A program made the position numbers and the translations under genes. The notes beneath the pieces were generated by a model that saw only the letters and a program-made list of their open reading frames with translations, did not search any database and was not told the origin of the DNA. A stretch of DNA of 64,000 bases from Thermococcus sp. (GTDB lineage Archaea > Methanobacteriota_B > Thermococci > Thermococcales > Thermococcaceae), in contig NZ_JALUFF010000064.1 in assembly GCF_027052235.1 (NCBI RefSeq), positions 17,629 to 81,628 of the forward strand. Reading direction: 5' to 3'. Below, piece after piece: positions 15,950-25,260 of this stretch; the first letter of the stretch is position 1; each line of letters starts with the position of its first letter.

Positions 15950-17148
15950 GCACTTCCCTCCCTCTTCATCTCCCTTATCACTCTATCGAACTTTTCGAGA
16001 AGTTCTCTCACTTCAGGGCTCCTCTGGATTATGGGCAGTTGTTCAATCGTTGGAGCGCTCTTGACTTTCGAGACGACGTAATGGGGATGGAGAAAGGCTA
16101 GAGCCAAAAACGCAATGATAAAGAGGAGGTCCGCGTTCGTGATGAAGACAAGGGTAAAGGCCACAGCCAGGGAAACCGGGAGGGCGAGCCTTCTCATTTT
16201 CCTGTTTAACTCATGGTCTTGGTTGAGGAGGAAGGGAACAAAGAAGAGAAACGAACCCAGAGCTGTAGGCCATCCACCAAATGGTATCATCACCGAGGGT
16301 GTCCATTCAAGGCCCGTAATAGGAGCCTCTCTGATTACGTAGGGATGTCCGCTTTTTTCTGCTTCCCTGACGAACACCAGCCACTCGAGGGTTAATCCTA
16401 TCAGCACGGTTGTGGGAAGGTACAGCCTGAAATCGTTCGGGATTCTCTCTGGGGTGGCCAGTAGGTAGAAAATCCACGGCGCTGCAAGTATCCCAAGGAA
16501 AAGGAAGAGAAAGGCCGAACTTATGAAGGAAGACCTCGACGGTTCGGGTGGTTTTGGCCTGTTCTCTTCTTCCCGGTTCTCCGCCCGTTTGACCTTCAAA
16601 AGCTCCACCAGTTTTGAGAGAAATATTATCGCCAGGGCAATACCAAGAGCAACTCCAATCACGTAAAGAAAACGAACGATCTCCTTATCCTCCCATGGAT
16701 AAGGAATTCTGCCGGAGATGTAGACTGTGACGTTCTCTTCTTCAACCGTTCCGTTTCTATGGATCACGGCAAACGTCACGGTGTTTTTCTTGTTGTAGAA
16801 GACCCAGTAATGCTCCGGCTCCAGCCACGCTTTATCCGCGACAACCCTCATAGCGTCCTTTAAGTCAGCTGAGAAGTTGAAAGGAACCCTGAAATAATGC
16901 CTTCGTGCGTTTCCGGTTATCATTCCGTTCCAGTCGATTGAATGGCCGGTTGCCCAGACATCTGAGTCAATCTGAATCCCGTCAAACGCCTTCAGATAGA
17001 CCTTAACGCTCTCATTGTTCTCCCCAAGAAGGGTGCACCTTAAGGTGAGGTTTGGAGCACTGACGTGGTCATCGCAGGAAAGACTAACCCCCGCAACAGA
17101 AGGAATGAAGAGGAGTGTGATCAGGATCGGTACTATTAGCCTCCTCAT
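15946..17148 (-). CDS. Exported multi-pass membrane protein, family A copy 2 (unknown function)
   Basis: This 400-residue protein starts with a signal peptide (about residues 1-20). An extracellular domain carries CDDHVSAPNLTLRCTL, and the region GHSIDWNGMITGNARRHYF matches the equivalent region of the downstream copy. A helix lies near 160-180, a charged cytoplasmic loop rich in Arg/Glu/Pro follows, then further membrane helices. It is the first gene of the two-gene operon read leftward and is divergent from the third, more distant relative at 17209. Function is unknown; an envelope role is inferred from topology. Confidence 0.75.
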   Translation of the reverse strand: MRRLIVPILITLLFIPSVAGVSLSCDDHVSAPNLTLRCTLLGENNESVKVYLKAFDGIQIDSDVWATGHSIDWNGMITGNARRHYFRVPFNFSADLKDAMRVVADKAWLEPEHYWVFYNKKNTVTFAVIHRNGTVEEENVTVYISGRIPYPWEDKEIVRFLYVIGVALGIALAIIFLSKLVELLKVKRAENREEENRPKPPEPSRSSFISSAFLFLFLGILAAPWIFYLLATPERIPNDFRLYLPTTVLIGLTLEWLVFVREAEKSGHPYVIREAPITGLEWTPSVMIPFGGWPTALGSFLFFVPFLLNQDHELNRKMRRLALPVSLAVAFTLVFITNADLLFIIAFLALAFLHPHYVVSKVKSAPTIEQLPIIQRSPEVRELLEKFDRVIREMKREGSA

Positions 17149-17171
17149 TTTAAACTCCCGCGTAGTTGTGG

Positions 17172-17190
17172 TGTAAAACTTTTTAAAGTT
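17172..17190. promoter_or_regulatory. Bidirectional promoter between the envelope-protein genes
   Basis: The block GTAAAACTTTTTAAAGTT reads as a TATA element in both directions. Rightward, its centre is about 25 bp before ATG 17209, which would give a leaderless transcript. Leftward, it sits about 30 bp before ATG 17148. Confidence 0.5.
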
Positions 17191-17208
17191 ATCTCCATAT
17201 TTAGTACC

Positions 17209-18366
17209 ATGAGAAGAGTGGCAGTCTTTGGAATCCTAGTTTTAATGATGGTTATATCCACCCCATGGAAAGTTAGCGCTGGGAATATTTTAGATAATGG
17301 AAATCTCTCACTTAACTGCGGTCATTTCACGGTAAAAGGGATATGGACACCATATTCGGGTCCAGATGTGATTGTTGAAGGTAGGTGTGCCGTTGCTTTC
17401 TTTAATCCCACCAACACCACCGTTAGGTATTCTCTCACCTACTGGAAAAAGGTGAAGATAACCCCTGAGGGAGTTTACTTCGGCTACCCCTTCCTCAAAC
17501 TGCCGAAAAGGTGGATAAAACCCGGCGAGATTGTTGTGTACAACCTCTCCATGAAGGGCGAAGTTAAAGGAATAACCGACGTTCTCAAACTAATCGCAGA
17601 CGGCAGAATCTCAATAGTCGGCACGGGCGAATTGTGGATGGAAACGAAAGAAAAGACGTCAAAGCACATTCCCTTCAGTGCTAAAACTACTATCCCAGTT
17701 AGAGCCGAATGGTACAGCGTTTTACTCGCGGTTTCGGCTATTGTTATGCCTCTCATGTGGTTGATTTTTACCTTCTCCATAGCGATTGGGAACAGGGAAG
17801 ATAAGCCAAAAGCCTGGGGATGGGCCATTCTCGCATCGCTCGGACCTGTTGCAGTACCATTTTTCGGGATTTTGACAACTCTCAACTTAAAAGCCCAGCT
17901 GTTCGCCCTTCTCTCACTCGAACTTGTATGGCTGGCAATGTGGCTATCCCTAGTAAACAGGACAACGCCTGAGAAGCCCGAGAAGATTACAAAGCTCCTA
18001 GGCAACGCGGTTCTCTTCTTTCTTGGACTTTCGATTTTTACAGCAGTCCTTGGAGGCTACGTTGAGAGCAGTTCAGCCCTTGCAGGCGGGATAATTTTCC
18101 TGGTAGTTCTTCTAGTGGGGGCCGTTCAGTATTTTATGGAGGAGAGTGTGGGTGAAGAGGAAAGACTGGGCAGAATACCGAGAATAGATCCGTCCCCCTT
18201 TGGTTTTGCGCTCTTGTTCCTTTCATATCCTGCTTTGGCTGATTCACTTCTCGCAGGATGGAAAGAGGGCTTCATGCTAATGTCCTTTGCGACACTCCTC
18301 CTATTTGTCCTGGGGATATTGCTCGTAAGAAAAGCAAAAAGCGGAAGGGAGCTTCAAAGCGTGTAA
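17209..18366 (+). CDS. Exported multi-pass membrane protein, distant relative of family A (unknown function)
   Basis: This 385-residue protein has a signal peptide (residues 1-25, ending VSAG), an extracellular domain with two cysteines ([16 protein letters not shown]), and about seven hydrophobic helices from residue 175 on. Length, cysteine placement and topology are like the two genes on the other side of the shared promoter, but sequence similarity is weak by eye. It ends 13 bp inside the convergent DUF1931 gene. No enzymatic motif is visible. Confidence 0.72.
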   Translation: MRRVAVFGILVLMMVISTPWKVSAGNILDNGNLSLNCGHFTVKGIWTPYSGPDVIVEGRCAVAFFNPTNTTVRYSLTYWKKVKITPEGVYFGYPFLKLPKRWIKPGEIVVYNLSMKGEVKGITDVLKLIADGRISIVGTGELWMETKEKTSKHIPFSAKTTIPVRAEWYSVLLAVSAIVMPLMWLIFTFSIAIGNREDKPKAWGWAILASLGPVAVPFFGILTTLNLKAQLFALLSLELVWLAMWLSLVNRTTPEKPEKITKLLGNAVLFFLGLSIFTAVLGGYVESSSALAGGIIFLVVLLVGAVQYFMEESVGEEERLGRIPRIDPSPFGFALLFLSYPALADSLLAGWKEGFMLMSFATLLLFVLGILLVRKAKSGRELQSV

Positions 18367-18815
18367 TCCAGCACCTTCCCCGCTTCCTCAATGTGCTCGG
18401 GATAGACGTTCTTGATCTCCGGGTGGAGGGCCTTGATGACCCTGCCGACGAGCACGAAGAGGGTTCCCGCTATAATCGGAAGCTCGTTAACGACTTCCTC
18501 CTCAAGGGGTATGTCACCGGGTATCTTCTTGAGGACGTACTTCCTGATGGGCTCAATCTCAACGCCCTCGTCCTCTATGACGGCCCTGAAGAGGTTCATG
18601 CTGTTCCTGAAGCCCTTGGTTATTGGTATGTGCCTGAGCTTTATCGTCTCTGACCGCTCGGTCTTTGCATTGTCATAGGCGACCTCAAAGAGGTCAGCCA
18701 GCTTCTTTTCAACGATGTCCATCATCTCCTCGGCACGGGGCTTTATCACGGCCAGCTCGCAGGTCCTCTCCAGTATCTTCTGGAGCTGCGGGTAGGGTAT
18801 TATCATCTCCGCCAT
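18354..18815 (-). CDS. DUF1931 histone-fold protein
   Basis: This protein of about 153 residues ([20 protein letters not shown]) matches DUF1931, a family with two fused histone-fold-like helices per chain and unknown role. The sequence is mostly helical and charged, with no catalytic motif. AGGAGGTGG lies at 18822-18830, so ATG at 18815 is the likely start rather than an upstream GTG that overlaps that site. Known histone-fold structure suggests DNA or protein binding, but nothing here proves it. Confidence 0.8.
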   Translation of the reverse strand: MAEMIIPYPQLQKILERTCELAVIKPRAEEMMDIVEKKLADLFEVAYDNAKTERSETIKLRHIPITKGFRNSMNLFRAVIEDEGVEIEPIRKYVLKKIPGDIPLEEEVVNELPIIAGTLFVLVGRVIKALHPEIKNVYPEHIEEAGKVLDYTL

Positions 18816-18860
18816 TGCCACCACCTCCTCTTTTTGCCGGAAGATTTTAGTAACTCAGGG

Positions 18861-18890
18861 TATATAAAACTTTCGAACCCTTTTTAAAAG
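18861..18890. promoter_or_regulatory. Back-to-back TATA boxes for the DUF1931 gene and the MobA-like gene
   Basis: TATATAAAAC (18861-18870) serves the leftward DUF1931 gene (TTTTATATA on the minus strand). TTTTTAAAAG (18881-18890) lies about 25 bp before ATG 18910 on the plus strand and would give a leaderless mRNA. Confidence 0.55.
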
Positions 18891-18909
18891 CCGTTTTTTA
18901 TTGGCCCCC

Positions 18910-19503
18910 ATGCTCGGCGTAATCCTAGCCTTCCCCGAAAAGAGGTGGGAGAACTACACTATTCCAGTCAACGGCGAGCCTGCGGTAAAACTCACCGAAA
19001 AAAGACTGCTGATGAGCAAGAGGATTGACGAGGTTCTCACCATCGTCAGAAAGGACAAGCTGAAAACCTACTCGCTCCACGTTTCAAACCCCGTTCCTGT
19101 CTCGGCGAGGAGCAAGATGGAGGCCCTCCTCAGGGCCCTTTTTGATGAGCCATTCTTTCTGGTTGAAGGCAACATGCCCCTTCTCATGCCCTTCCTCGTG
19201 AACTACCTGATTGGTCTCTACTATGAAAACGAGCCCGAGGCTGTAATTCCCGTCTGGAGAGATGGCAGCGCGGAGGTCTTCCACGCAGTTTACGAGCCAG
19301 ATGCACTTGAGAACGCGATAAGATCAGCAACTGCAGAGGGCTACACAAGCTTTTCGAAGGTTGTGGAGTTCCTCGACTACGAGCCGGTATCTATCGAAGA
19401 ACTTGCCAAGAGAAACCCGAAGGTGACGATGAGCTTTTTCAGGATTAAAAACTCGCCGGACGTTCGTTTTGCCGAGGAGTTTCTCAGGGAGAACCCGTTA
19501 TGA
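18910..19503 (+). CDS. MobA-like nucleotidyltransferase-fold protein (weak)
   Basis: This 197-residue protein (MLGVILAFPEKRWENY) resembles the MobA/GT-A nucleotidyltransferase fold of molybdenum-cofactor guanylyltransferases: an N-terminal strand, a KLTEKRLLMSKRIDEVLTIV segment, and PFFLVEGNMPLL in place of the usual VxGDMPxL. The glycine-rich nucleotide loop is replaced (LAFPEKR), so activity is doubtful. ATG 18910 is chosen because the TATA box predicts a transcript starting there and there is no ribosome-binding site. It overlaps the next, convergent gene by 20 bp. Confidence 0.5.
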   Translation: MLGVILAFPEKRWENYTIPVNGEPAVKLTEKRLLMSKRIDEVLTIVRKDKLKTYSLHVSNPVPVSARSKMEALLRALFDEPFFLVEGNMPLLMPFLVNYLIGLYYENEPEAVIPVWRDGSAEVFHAVYEPDALENAIRSATAEGYTSFSKVVEFLDYEPVSIEELAKRNPKVTMSFFRIKNSPDVRFAEEFLRENPL

Positions 19504-20125
19504 GTTTGACGAGGTTAGTTACCGGTATCGAGTGCTCGCCAACGGCGGAGACCTTTTCAGGGGGTGCCCTAAGAACAGTTATATTCATCCGGTAGTGGCC
19601 CCTATAGGAGCTCGTTCTCAGGACGAGGAGCGAATCGAAGAGCTCCGGCAGTTTGAAGAGCCTTGAGAACTCGCCCGGAATGTCGAGTTCGTTGAAAATA
19701 ACAGCATCGTGATGAAGCACGATAACCAGTGACCGCTCATCGGCAACCCGCCTGAGGCCAAGAACCGTCTCGGCACTTATGCCGGCGAGGAGGGGAAACC
19801 TTGAGACGAGGACGAAGGAACCCGGCTCGACGTAGTTGAGGGCCTCAAGTAGCTCTCCGGCGGAATAAACGTTCCCCGTGAGGAAGCTGTCGGTCTCAAC
19901 GTCGAACCGTGACAGGAGCGCCGGCGAGGGAGCTTTTCCCGGGCCGACGTGGTAAGCTTTTCCACCCCTGAGGGCGCTGGCTATGCTGGAGCTGAGGAAA
20001 AGGGAAGACGCGAGGTTGTCGGTCGAGACCACTGCCGATAGTGTCCCCTGGGGGAACGACAGGGGAAAGCCCTCGAAGGGCACTATGCCTTCATCCTCTT
20101 CCGGTGGGTGGAAGAACGCCGGCAT
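19484..20125 (-). CDS. Conserved Thermococcales hypothetical protein, RecA-like fold without P-loop
   Basis: This 213-residue cytoplasmic protein has alternating strands and helices (LSAVVSTDNLASSLFLSSSIASAL; GSFVLVSRFPLLAG; RSLVIVLHHDAVIFNELD) reminiscent of RecA/KaiC-type ATPases, but the GxxxxGKT loop is missing. I do not recognise a specific family. It converges on the MobA-like gene with a 20-bp overlap. The start ATG at 20125 has no obvious ribosome-binding site. Confidence 0.6.
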   Translation of the reverse strand: MPAFFHPPEEDEGIVPFEGFPLSFPQGTLSAVVSTDNLASSLFLSSSIASALRGGKAYHVGPGKAPSPALLSRFDVETDSFLTGNVYSAGELLEALNYVEPGSFVLVSRFPLLAGISAETVLGLRRVADERSLVIVLHHDAVIFNELDIPGEFSRLFKLPELFDSLLVLRTSSYRGHYRMNITVLRAPPEKVSAVGEHSIPVTNLVKLITGSP

Positions 20126-20163
20126 CTCTGAAAACTACATCCTCAAGGGTTATATCGTTTTCG

Positions 20164-20547
20164 TCAAACCAGTGAGTGGAGGGCAACGAGACCTACCGCG
20201 CTCAGGAGGAAGAGTATTATTACCTCGATAACCATCGCAAGTAGCCACGCAATAAACGCCCGAAGCCAGTTTGTGTGGAAGACGGCCTTGATGACCCAAA
20301 CGTAGGTTATCTGAAAGGCAAGTCCGGCGAGGGAACGTTTGCGGGGGTCATCCACACGAAGATGAGCACCAACAACTCCGAACGATGCACCGAGGATGGC
20401 AGCAATCGCCCCAATTACTGGGGCGTTCTCTATCCCCCACGAGCTCGGCTCTGAAGGCCGGAATCAGCCCGCTATGAAGGGACCAATGAGAGGCCACAGG
20501 AGGGTGCCCAGTCCGGTCAGAAAGACGTGCCCCGGGGGATCGTACAT
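20164..20547 (-). pseudogene. Small membrane protein gene with internal TGA (broken or sequencing error)
   Basis: From ATG 20547 (behind GGTGATAAG) the frame reads MYDPPGHVFLTGLGTLLWPL and stops at TGA (20466-20464) after 27 codons. The same frame then continues open to 20164 with hydrophobic, membrane-like sequence (GAIAAILGASFGVVGAHL; IEVIILFLLSAVGLVAL). Just after the stop, the other frame reads LIPAFRAELVG, which fits better, so a lost C near 20466 and an extra G in the G5 run near 20430 would explain it. The net frame is preserved. The family is not recognised; about three transmembrane helices are predicted. Confidence 0.6.
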
Positions 20548-20635
20548 CTTATCACCACTCATCTTTGTGTCTTAAACCTCAAAGGTCTTCCAAAAGCTCT
20601 TTAAGGTCGTAGCCCGAGGATGGGCGGGTGGTAGA

Positions 20636-21430
20636 ATGGGCCTTGAGACGGAGCTCTGGCAGTTCTTCTACAACTACTTCTGGGAGCCGATGTTCACTAG
20701 GAGTGGCTACAACGCCGTAAACACCTTCGTTTACGCCCTGCTCTTCGGTTTCGGCGTCATCTACAGTTACCGCTACATAATAAAACCCCTCAGGATACCG
20801 GTTGATGAAAGGCTCTTCTGGGCCGTCACCCCGATGGTGATCTTCGGGGCAACTGTGAGGGCCCTCGTTGACGGGGGAGTGCTCCCCCAGAATCCGCTGA
20901 TTCTGACCCCGGGGATATTCTTTACCGCCTTCGCGCTCATAGTCCCTGCGATAGCCCTCGATGCAAAGGCCGGGACTTACCCGAAGATAACAGTCGCCTG
21001 GGGAAGCGTTCTTGCCCTGTGGGCCACATACCTCCTGATTGTAAACGCGAAAAACTGGAGGCCCTACGGCCTTACACTTCTCCACACGGCCATCAGCTGG
21101 GCGGTCGTTCTGGCCTACTACCGCTGGAGGCCCTTCGACAGGCTCTACCTCTACCCCGTTCTGGCGCACTACTTCGACGTCGCCTCAACGGTGGTTGCAA
21201 TCCACTTCTACGGCTACCGTGAGGTTCACTGGGTGGAGAGCTACCTGGTCAACTGGTTCGGGGCCTACGTCTATTACCCATGGATAACGCTCATCCTCCT
21301 GGTGGTTTACTACGGCCTAAAATACCTCGTCCTTGACGAGGAGGAGAGGCGCTTCTGGTACCTTGCAATCTATATCCTCGGTCTTGGGCCGGCAATCAGG
21401 GACCCGAGCCAGATGATCCTTCAGGTTTAG
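20636..21430 (+). CDS. DUF63 family membrane protein
   Basis: This 264-residue protein matches DUF63, an archaeal integral membrane family of unknown function: an N-terminal MGLETELWQFFYNYFWEP, about seven hydrophobic helices, and conserved polar patches YRYIIKPLRIPVDERLFWAV, RALVDGGVLP and AHYFDVASTVVAI. There is no signal peptide. GGTGGTAGA precedes ATG 20636. It diverges from the broken membrane gene and its stop overlaps the convergent DUF257 gene by 4 bp. Confidence 0.85.
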   Translation: MGLETELWQFFYNYFWEPMFTRSGYNAVNTFVYALLFGFGVIYSYRYIIKPLRIPVDERLFWAVTPMVIFGATVRALVDGGVLPQNPLILTPGIFFTAFALIVPAIALDAKAGTYPKITVAWGSVLALWATYLLIVNAKNWRPYGLTLLHTAISWAVVLAYYRWRPFDRLYLYPVLAHYFDVASTVVAIHFYGYREVHWVESYLVNWFGAYVYYPWITLILLVVYYGLKYLVLDEEERRFWYLAIYILGLGPAIRDPSQMILQV

Positions 21431-22110
21431 TCCAGATCATGCATTACCTCTATGGCCGCGTTCTCTAAATCTTTCCCCACAGAAAAGCCTTCGAGACTGA
21501 AATTCAGTGCCTTAACAATCCGCACACCCTGTCTTCTGGGCCTTTTCACGACTTCAACAACCGTTGTGCAGATTGAGTTCATCATCGGGAGAACCATTGG
21601 GGCAGCGCTCTTCATAAGATCAACGTTAACAAAGTAAAACGTTTTTCCATTTTCGTTCCCGGCAAAGCCCAGGAAGTAGTCCACGAGGGAAATGGCATCC
21701 TTTGGGGAGTAAAGCGCGAAGACCTTCGAGATCCCTAATATAACTACGACTGTTTTCGTTGAGTACTCTTCCACCAGGATGGGGGTTAGTTCCCTCTCAA
21801 TCTTTGCTTCCTCGATTCTTGATATCTTCTTGATTATTTTGCCAACCTCATAGCGTCCGCCGACCTTTATCACCTTCACATTGTCGTACCTATCCCTTGG
21901 TATTCCAAGGAGCGAAAGGTGCGATTGGTATTCCCTGAATGTGTCGAGGACGTCAATGACGACGATGTTGTAACCGTTCTTCCGTGCCCAGTTTACGCAG
22001 GTCAGAAAAACGAGGCTCGGAAAGGCCGTGCTATCAAACGCTATCAGACCGAGTTCGCCCCAGTAAGTCCCTTCCCAGACTCTGTACATCGGCAGAGAAG
22101 TGTCCTCCAT
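21427..22110 (-). CDS. DUF257 family protein
   Basis: This 227-residue protein belongs to DUF257, a family confined mainly to Thermococcales. It has the RecA-like alternation of strands and helices (NIVVIDVLDTFREYQSHLSLLGI; TKTVVVILGISKVFALY; GKTFYFVNVDLMKSAAP) but no Walker A motif. A second member lies at 35611-36267. The role is unknown; soluble and cytoplasmic by sequence. Confidence 0.75.
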   Translation of the reverse strand: MEDTSLPMYRVWEGTYWGELGLIAFDSTAFPSLVFLTCVNWARKNGYNIVVIDVLDTFREYQSHLSLLGIPRDRYDNVKVIKVGGRYEVGKIIKKISRIEEAKIERELTPILVEEYSTKTVVVILGISKVFALYSPKDAISLVDYFLGFAGNENGKTFYFVNVDLMKSAAPMVLPMMNSICTTVVEVVKRPRRQGVRIVKALNFSLEGFSVGKDLENAAIEVMHDLD

Positions 22111-22198
22111 ATTGGAACACCCCTCTAATCTGAGGTTTTAGAACTTAAATAAGTTCCTGTAACGGATCTTTGAATGGGTCGATGGCAATATGATTGTT

Positions 22199-24724
22199 TC
22201 AGCCGGTGACGTTTCGTTTTCTCCGGGCTTTCAGTTCCCTACCCTCCTCAATCTCCCTCTTCAGGATTTTAGCCTCTTCCTCCGTGGTTCTAACCCTGAA
22301 GACCCTAGCTATTCTTTCTATTGCCTCAAGCTTCCTCACCACACCGTCGAGCCACGTGAAGACGTCGCCGGGATAGACTATCAGGCCATAGATCTTTCTG
22401 AAGTGCTCCGCTATCTGGCTCGGATGTTTTCCGCTCCGTCTAAGTTCGATTATTAGGTTGCTTGCCCTCTCCATCGCGTACTCGGTGCAATCCTCTTCAC
22501 CGCACATGAAGAAGTCCTGGTAAATGGTGAAGAGCCTCTCAGCTGAATTTGGGTTTAACTCGGGAATAACCCTGTCGAGCTCCTCAAGGATAGCCGAAAA
22601 GCTCGAAGAGAAAACGTTGGCGCTTATCCTTCCCCTTACGGCACCTTCAAGCTCCCTCTGGAGGGTTCCGCTCAAATAGAGGTTCTCAAAGGGCAAAAGC
22701 TTAACCGCTATCCACCGGGCGGGCTTTTTCCCGAGGCTGGTTCTTATGAACTCGGCCTCCTTAGGCAGGAGAAAGCTCATGCTCACGGCCCTTCCGTAAG
22801 GTGTAACCTCGACGAAGGGCCTCTTCAGCCTTACAAGCCCGAACTCCTCAAGCTTTTCCAGAACTTTCTCGGCGCTCTGGTTCGCCCCAAGACATCTCGC
22901 CTGAACTTCCTCGATGACCTCAAGCCTGTTGAAGACGCAGGAATGAGCTAAGACGTTGTCCTGCTCAAGCTCATCGCTCCATTCGACCGTTACCGGCTCT
23001 ATCGGAGCTGTCAGAAGCTTAAACGCCACTTCATCCTCAGTCCCCTCCATCCCGGCCGAATACTTCCTCCCGGGCTCGACTATGAGATAAACCTTCCCCT
23101 TCTCGTGGTAGAGAGGCCTTCCAGCCCTTCCGAGCATCTGGTGGAACTCCCTAACGCTGAGCCACTTGTTGCCCATCGCGAGGCTCTCAAAGATGACCTG
23201 AGATGCCGGAAAATCAACGCCAGCTCCGAGAGCCGCGGTCGTGACAACGACGTCGAGTCTCTGTGCCAGAAACTCCATCTCAGTTAGCTTCCTCTGCCTG
23301 TAGGGTAACCCGGAGTGATAGGGCTTCGCTTTGAGGCCTTTGCTCGTGAGATACGCTGAAAGCTCGTGGGTTCTCTTGCGCGAGAAGGTGAAGACTATCG
23401 TCTGGCCTCTGTAGCCCTGCCTCGACTTTCTCGTTGCCTCTGCTTTGCAGAGGTTAGCTATGTACCTCCACTTCTCGCTCTCGTTTCTCGCTATTATCAC
23501 GTGCCTCTCAAGGTCAACGGGCCTCTCATCGTAGAGCACCAGCTTCAGCCCGAGTTCCTTTGCCAGCTCCTCAGGGTTTCCAACGGTCGCGCTCAGACCT
23601 ATGAACTGGGCCTTCGGATAGAGTCTCCTCAACCTCGCGATAAGGCCGTCCAACCGGGGCCCGCGCTCCTCGTCGTCCAGCGTGTGGATTTCGTCTATAA
23701 CTATCGTCCCGACGTTGCCTATCCTTCTTCCAGCCCTGAGAAGGTAGTCTATCCCCTCATAGGTTCCGACGATTATGTCCGCGTCAATGCCCGTATCGAC
23801 AACGACTAGCTCGTCCCTCGTCTTTATCCTGCTCATGCCAACGCGGATGGCAACCCTAAGGCCGAGTTTGGAATACCTCCTTTTGAAGTCCTCGTACTTC
23901 TGGTTTGCGAGGGCCACCAGCGGCACCAGGAAGAGCATCTTTTTGCCTTCCATCGCCTTTGGAATTCCAGCTAGCTCACCGATTAGGGTTTTACCGCTCG
24001 CCGTTGCCGAAACGACGAGCAGGTTCTCTCCACTGAGGAGGCCGTTTTTCACGGCCAAACTCTGAACCGGGAGGAGCTCGTTTACGCCTTCCCCCTTCAG
24101 GACTTCCTTGAACTTCTCTGGCAGTGGGAGCTCATCGACCTTAATTCTCTCAACCTTAACGTGCTTTGCCTTGAGCTCGTCCCACTTGGTAATCTCTGGA
24201 TGCCTCGTAGGGTCGAAGCGCGGGTCGAAGGCGTAGAGGACTTTGTCAAGGTCTCTAAATCTCTCCAGGAGCTTCTTCGCCTGGTCGAACATTGCCACGC
24301 TGTTGAAGCGGAAGCGGAGTTCCCTTTTAAGCTCGTCCTCGGCACAGCGCTCGCAGATGTACTCGTTGCGGTACTTTATCCTGTTGCCCTCAGTCAGGAC
24401 GGTGATTCTGCCCTCAAGTAGGCAGAGACGACAGAGCTCGGCCTTCTCAACCCTCCTGTTCTGGAGCCTCCTTTTGAAGTAGTCCTCCCACTCATCGGCG
24501 TTTACAAGCACTATTCTGGCACTCCTGAGTAGCTTCTCTATCTCCTTCGGATTCCTGTACTGGCTCCCCTCAAGGACCTTGAAGAGCCTTCCCTCGCGCA
24601 TTATGAAGCGGTAAACCCTGTCAGCCTTAAGCCCCTGCATCTGGGAGAGCTTTTCAGGTTCTTTCTCGATGAAGAAGGCCTCAAGTTCGTTCCTCTTCCT
24701 CCCGGGTCTCACAACGAAGAGCAT
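22199..24724 (-). CDS. ASH-Ski2-type superfamily 2 RNA helicase
   Basis: This protein of about 841 residues (MLFVVRPGRKRNELEAFFIE) has an N-terminal archaeal domain with a zinc-finger-like CRLC and CERC. It is followed by two RecA domains with VSATASGKT (motif I), DEIH (motif II), LSATVGN (motif III) and QMLGRAGRP (motif VI), then a Ski2/Hel308-like helical C-terminus with CGEEDC. In Pyrococcus, ASH-Ski2 associates with the RNase aRNase J at the ribosome and acts in RNA turnover. ATG 24724 behind GGCGGTAAAG fits the family N-terminus; GTG 24757 is an alternative. The Lrp gene ends just upstream, so they may be co-transcribed. Confidence 0.85.
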   Translation of the reverse strand: MLFVVRPGRKRNELEAFFIEKEPEKLSQMQGLKADRVYRFIMREGRLFKVLEGSQYRNPKEIEKLLRSARIVLVNADEWEDYFKRRLQNRRVEKAELCRLCLLEGRITVLTEGNRIKYRNEYICERCAEDELKRELRFRFNSVAMFDQAKKLLERFRDLDKVLYAFDPRFDPTRHPEITKWDELKAKHVKVERIKVDELPLPEKFKEVLKGEGVNELLPVQSLAVKNGLLSGENLLVVSATASGKTLIGELAGIPKAMEGKKMLFLVPLVALANQKYEDFKRRYSKLGLRVAIRVGMSRIKTRDELVVVDTGIDADIIVGTYEGIDYLLRAGRRIGNVGTIVIDEIHTLDDEERGPRLDGLIARLRRLYPKAQFIGLSATVGNPEELAKELGLKLVLYDERPVDLERHVIIARNESEKWRYIANLCKAEATRKSRQGYRGQTIVFTFSRKRTHELSAYLTSKGLKAKPYHSGLPYRQRKLTEMEFLAQRLDVVVTTAALGAGVDFPASQVIFESLAMGNKWLSVREFHQMLGRAGRPLYHEKGKVYLIVEPGRKYSAGMEGTEDEVAFKLLTAPIEPVTVEWSDELEQDNVLAHSCVFNRLEVIEEVQARCLGANQSAEKVLEKLEEFGLVRLKRPFVEVTPYGRAVSMSFLLPKEAEFIRTSLGKKPARWIAVKLLPFENLYLSGTLQRELEGAVRGRISANVFSSSFSAILEELDRVIPELNPNSAERLFTIYQDFFMCGEEDCTEYAMERASNLIIELRRSGKHPSQIAEHFRKIYGLIVYPGDVFTWLDGVVRKLEAIERIARVFRVRTTEEEAKILKREIEEGRELKARRKRNVTG

Positions 24725-24760
24725 CTTTACCGCCTCGGGGAGCCGTCCATTCATCACAGC

Positions 24761-25237
24761 TCAGTGTCGGGAGGCCTCCTCATAGGCAACCCAGCAGTCT
24801 TTGAGTTCCTCCTCGATGAGGTTGACCTCGATGAACTTTAAGTTTCTCCCGAACAAAGCCTTGAGCCTCTCGATGAAGCGCCTCAGAGCATCCATGTCTT
24901 CAAAAGTTGCCTTCATGATTACCTGGTAGTCCCCGGTCTTCACGTAGAGGAACTCGACGTTCTTGAGGGATGCAACCTTCCTGAGCTCAATGCGTAGCGC
25001 CTCGTCAAAGTGCTCGAAGCGCAGGCTCAGCAGGGCCGAGATGAACTCGTCTAGGAAGGCAGGATCAACAACCGCTGAGTAGCCCCTTATCGCACCTAGC
25101 CTTTCGAGCTTTTCCAGCCTGTTCTTCACGCTCGCGGGTGAAAGGTTGAGGAGCTTCCCAAGCTCGGTCAGGGTTATCCTCCCGTTTTCCCTGAGAATCC
25201 TCAGCAGTTCCCTGTCCTTGTCATCTACCCTCGGCAT
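24761..25237 (-). CDS. Lrp/AsnC family transcriptional regulator
   Basis: This 158-residue protein has an N-terminal winged helix (DDKDRELLRILRENGRITLTE, then LSPASVKNRLEKLERLGAI) and a C-terminal RAM/ligand domain (YVKTGDYQVIMKATFEDMDALRRF). Family members form octamers and often sense amino acids. ATG 25237 is chosen because GGTGGAGCAG lies directly before it. It sits between tyrS and the helicase on one strand with gaps of about 25 and 35 bp, so the three probably share a transcript. Its ligand and targets are unknown. Confidence 0.88.
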   Translation of the reverse strand: MPRVDDKDRELLRILRENGRITLTELGKLLNLSPASVKNRLEKLERLGAIRGYSAVVDPAFLDEFISALLSLRFEHFDEALRIELRKVASLKNVEFLYVKTGDYQVIMKATFEDMDALRRFIERLKALFGRNLKFIEVNLIEEELKDCWVAYEEASRH

Positions 25238-25260
25238 CTGCTCCACCAAAAATTTGGAAA

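Noticed and set aside
20464..20466. Recoding of in-frame TGA or TAG as selenocysteine or pyrrolysine (also at 57693-57695).
   Set aside because: I see no SECIS-like hairpin, the encoded proteins have no redox motif at those positions, and Thermococcales are not known to use these amino acids. Mutation or sequencing error is simpler.
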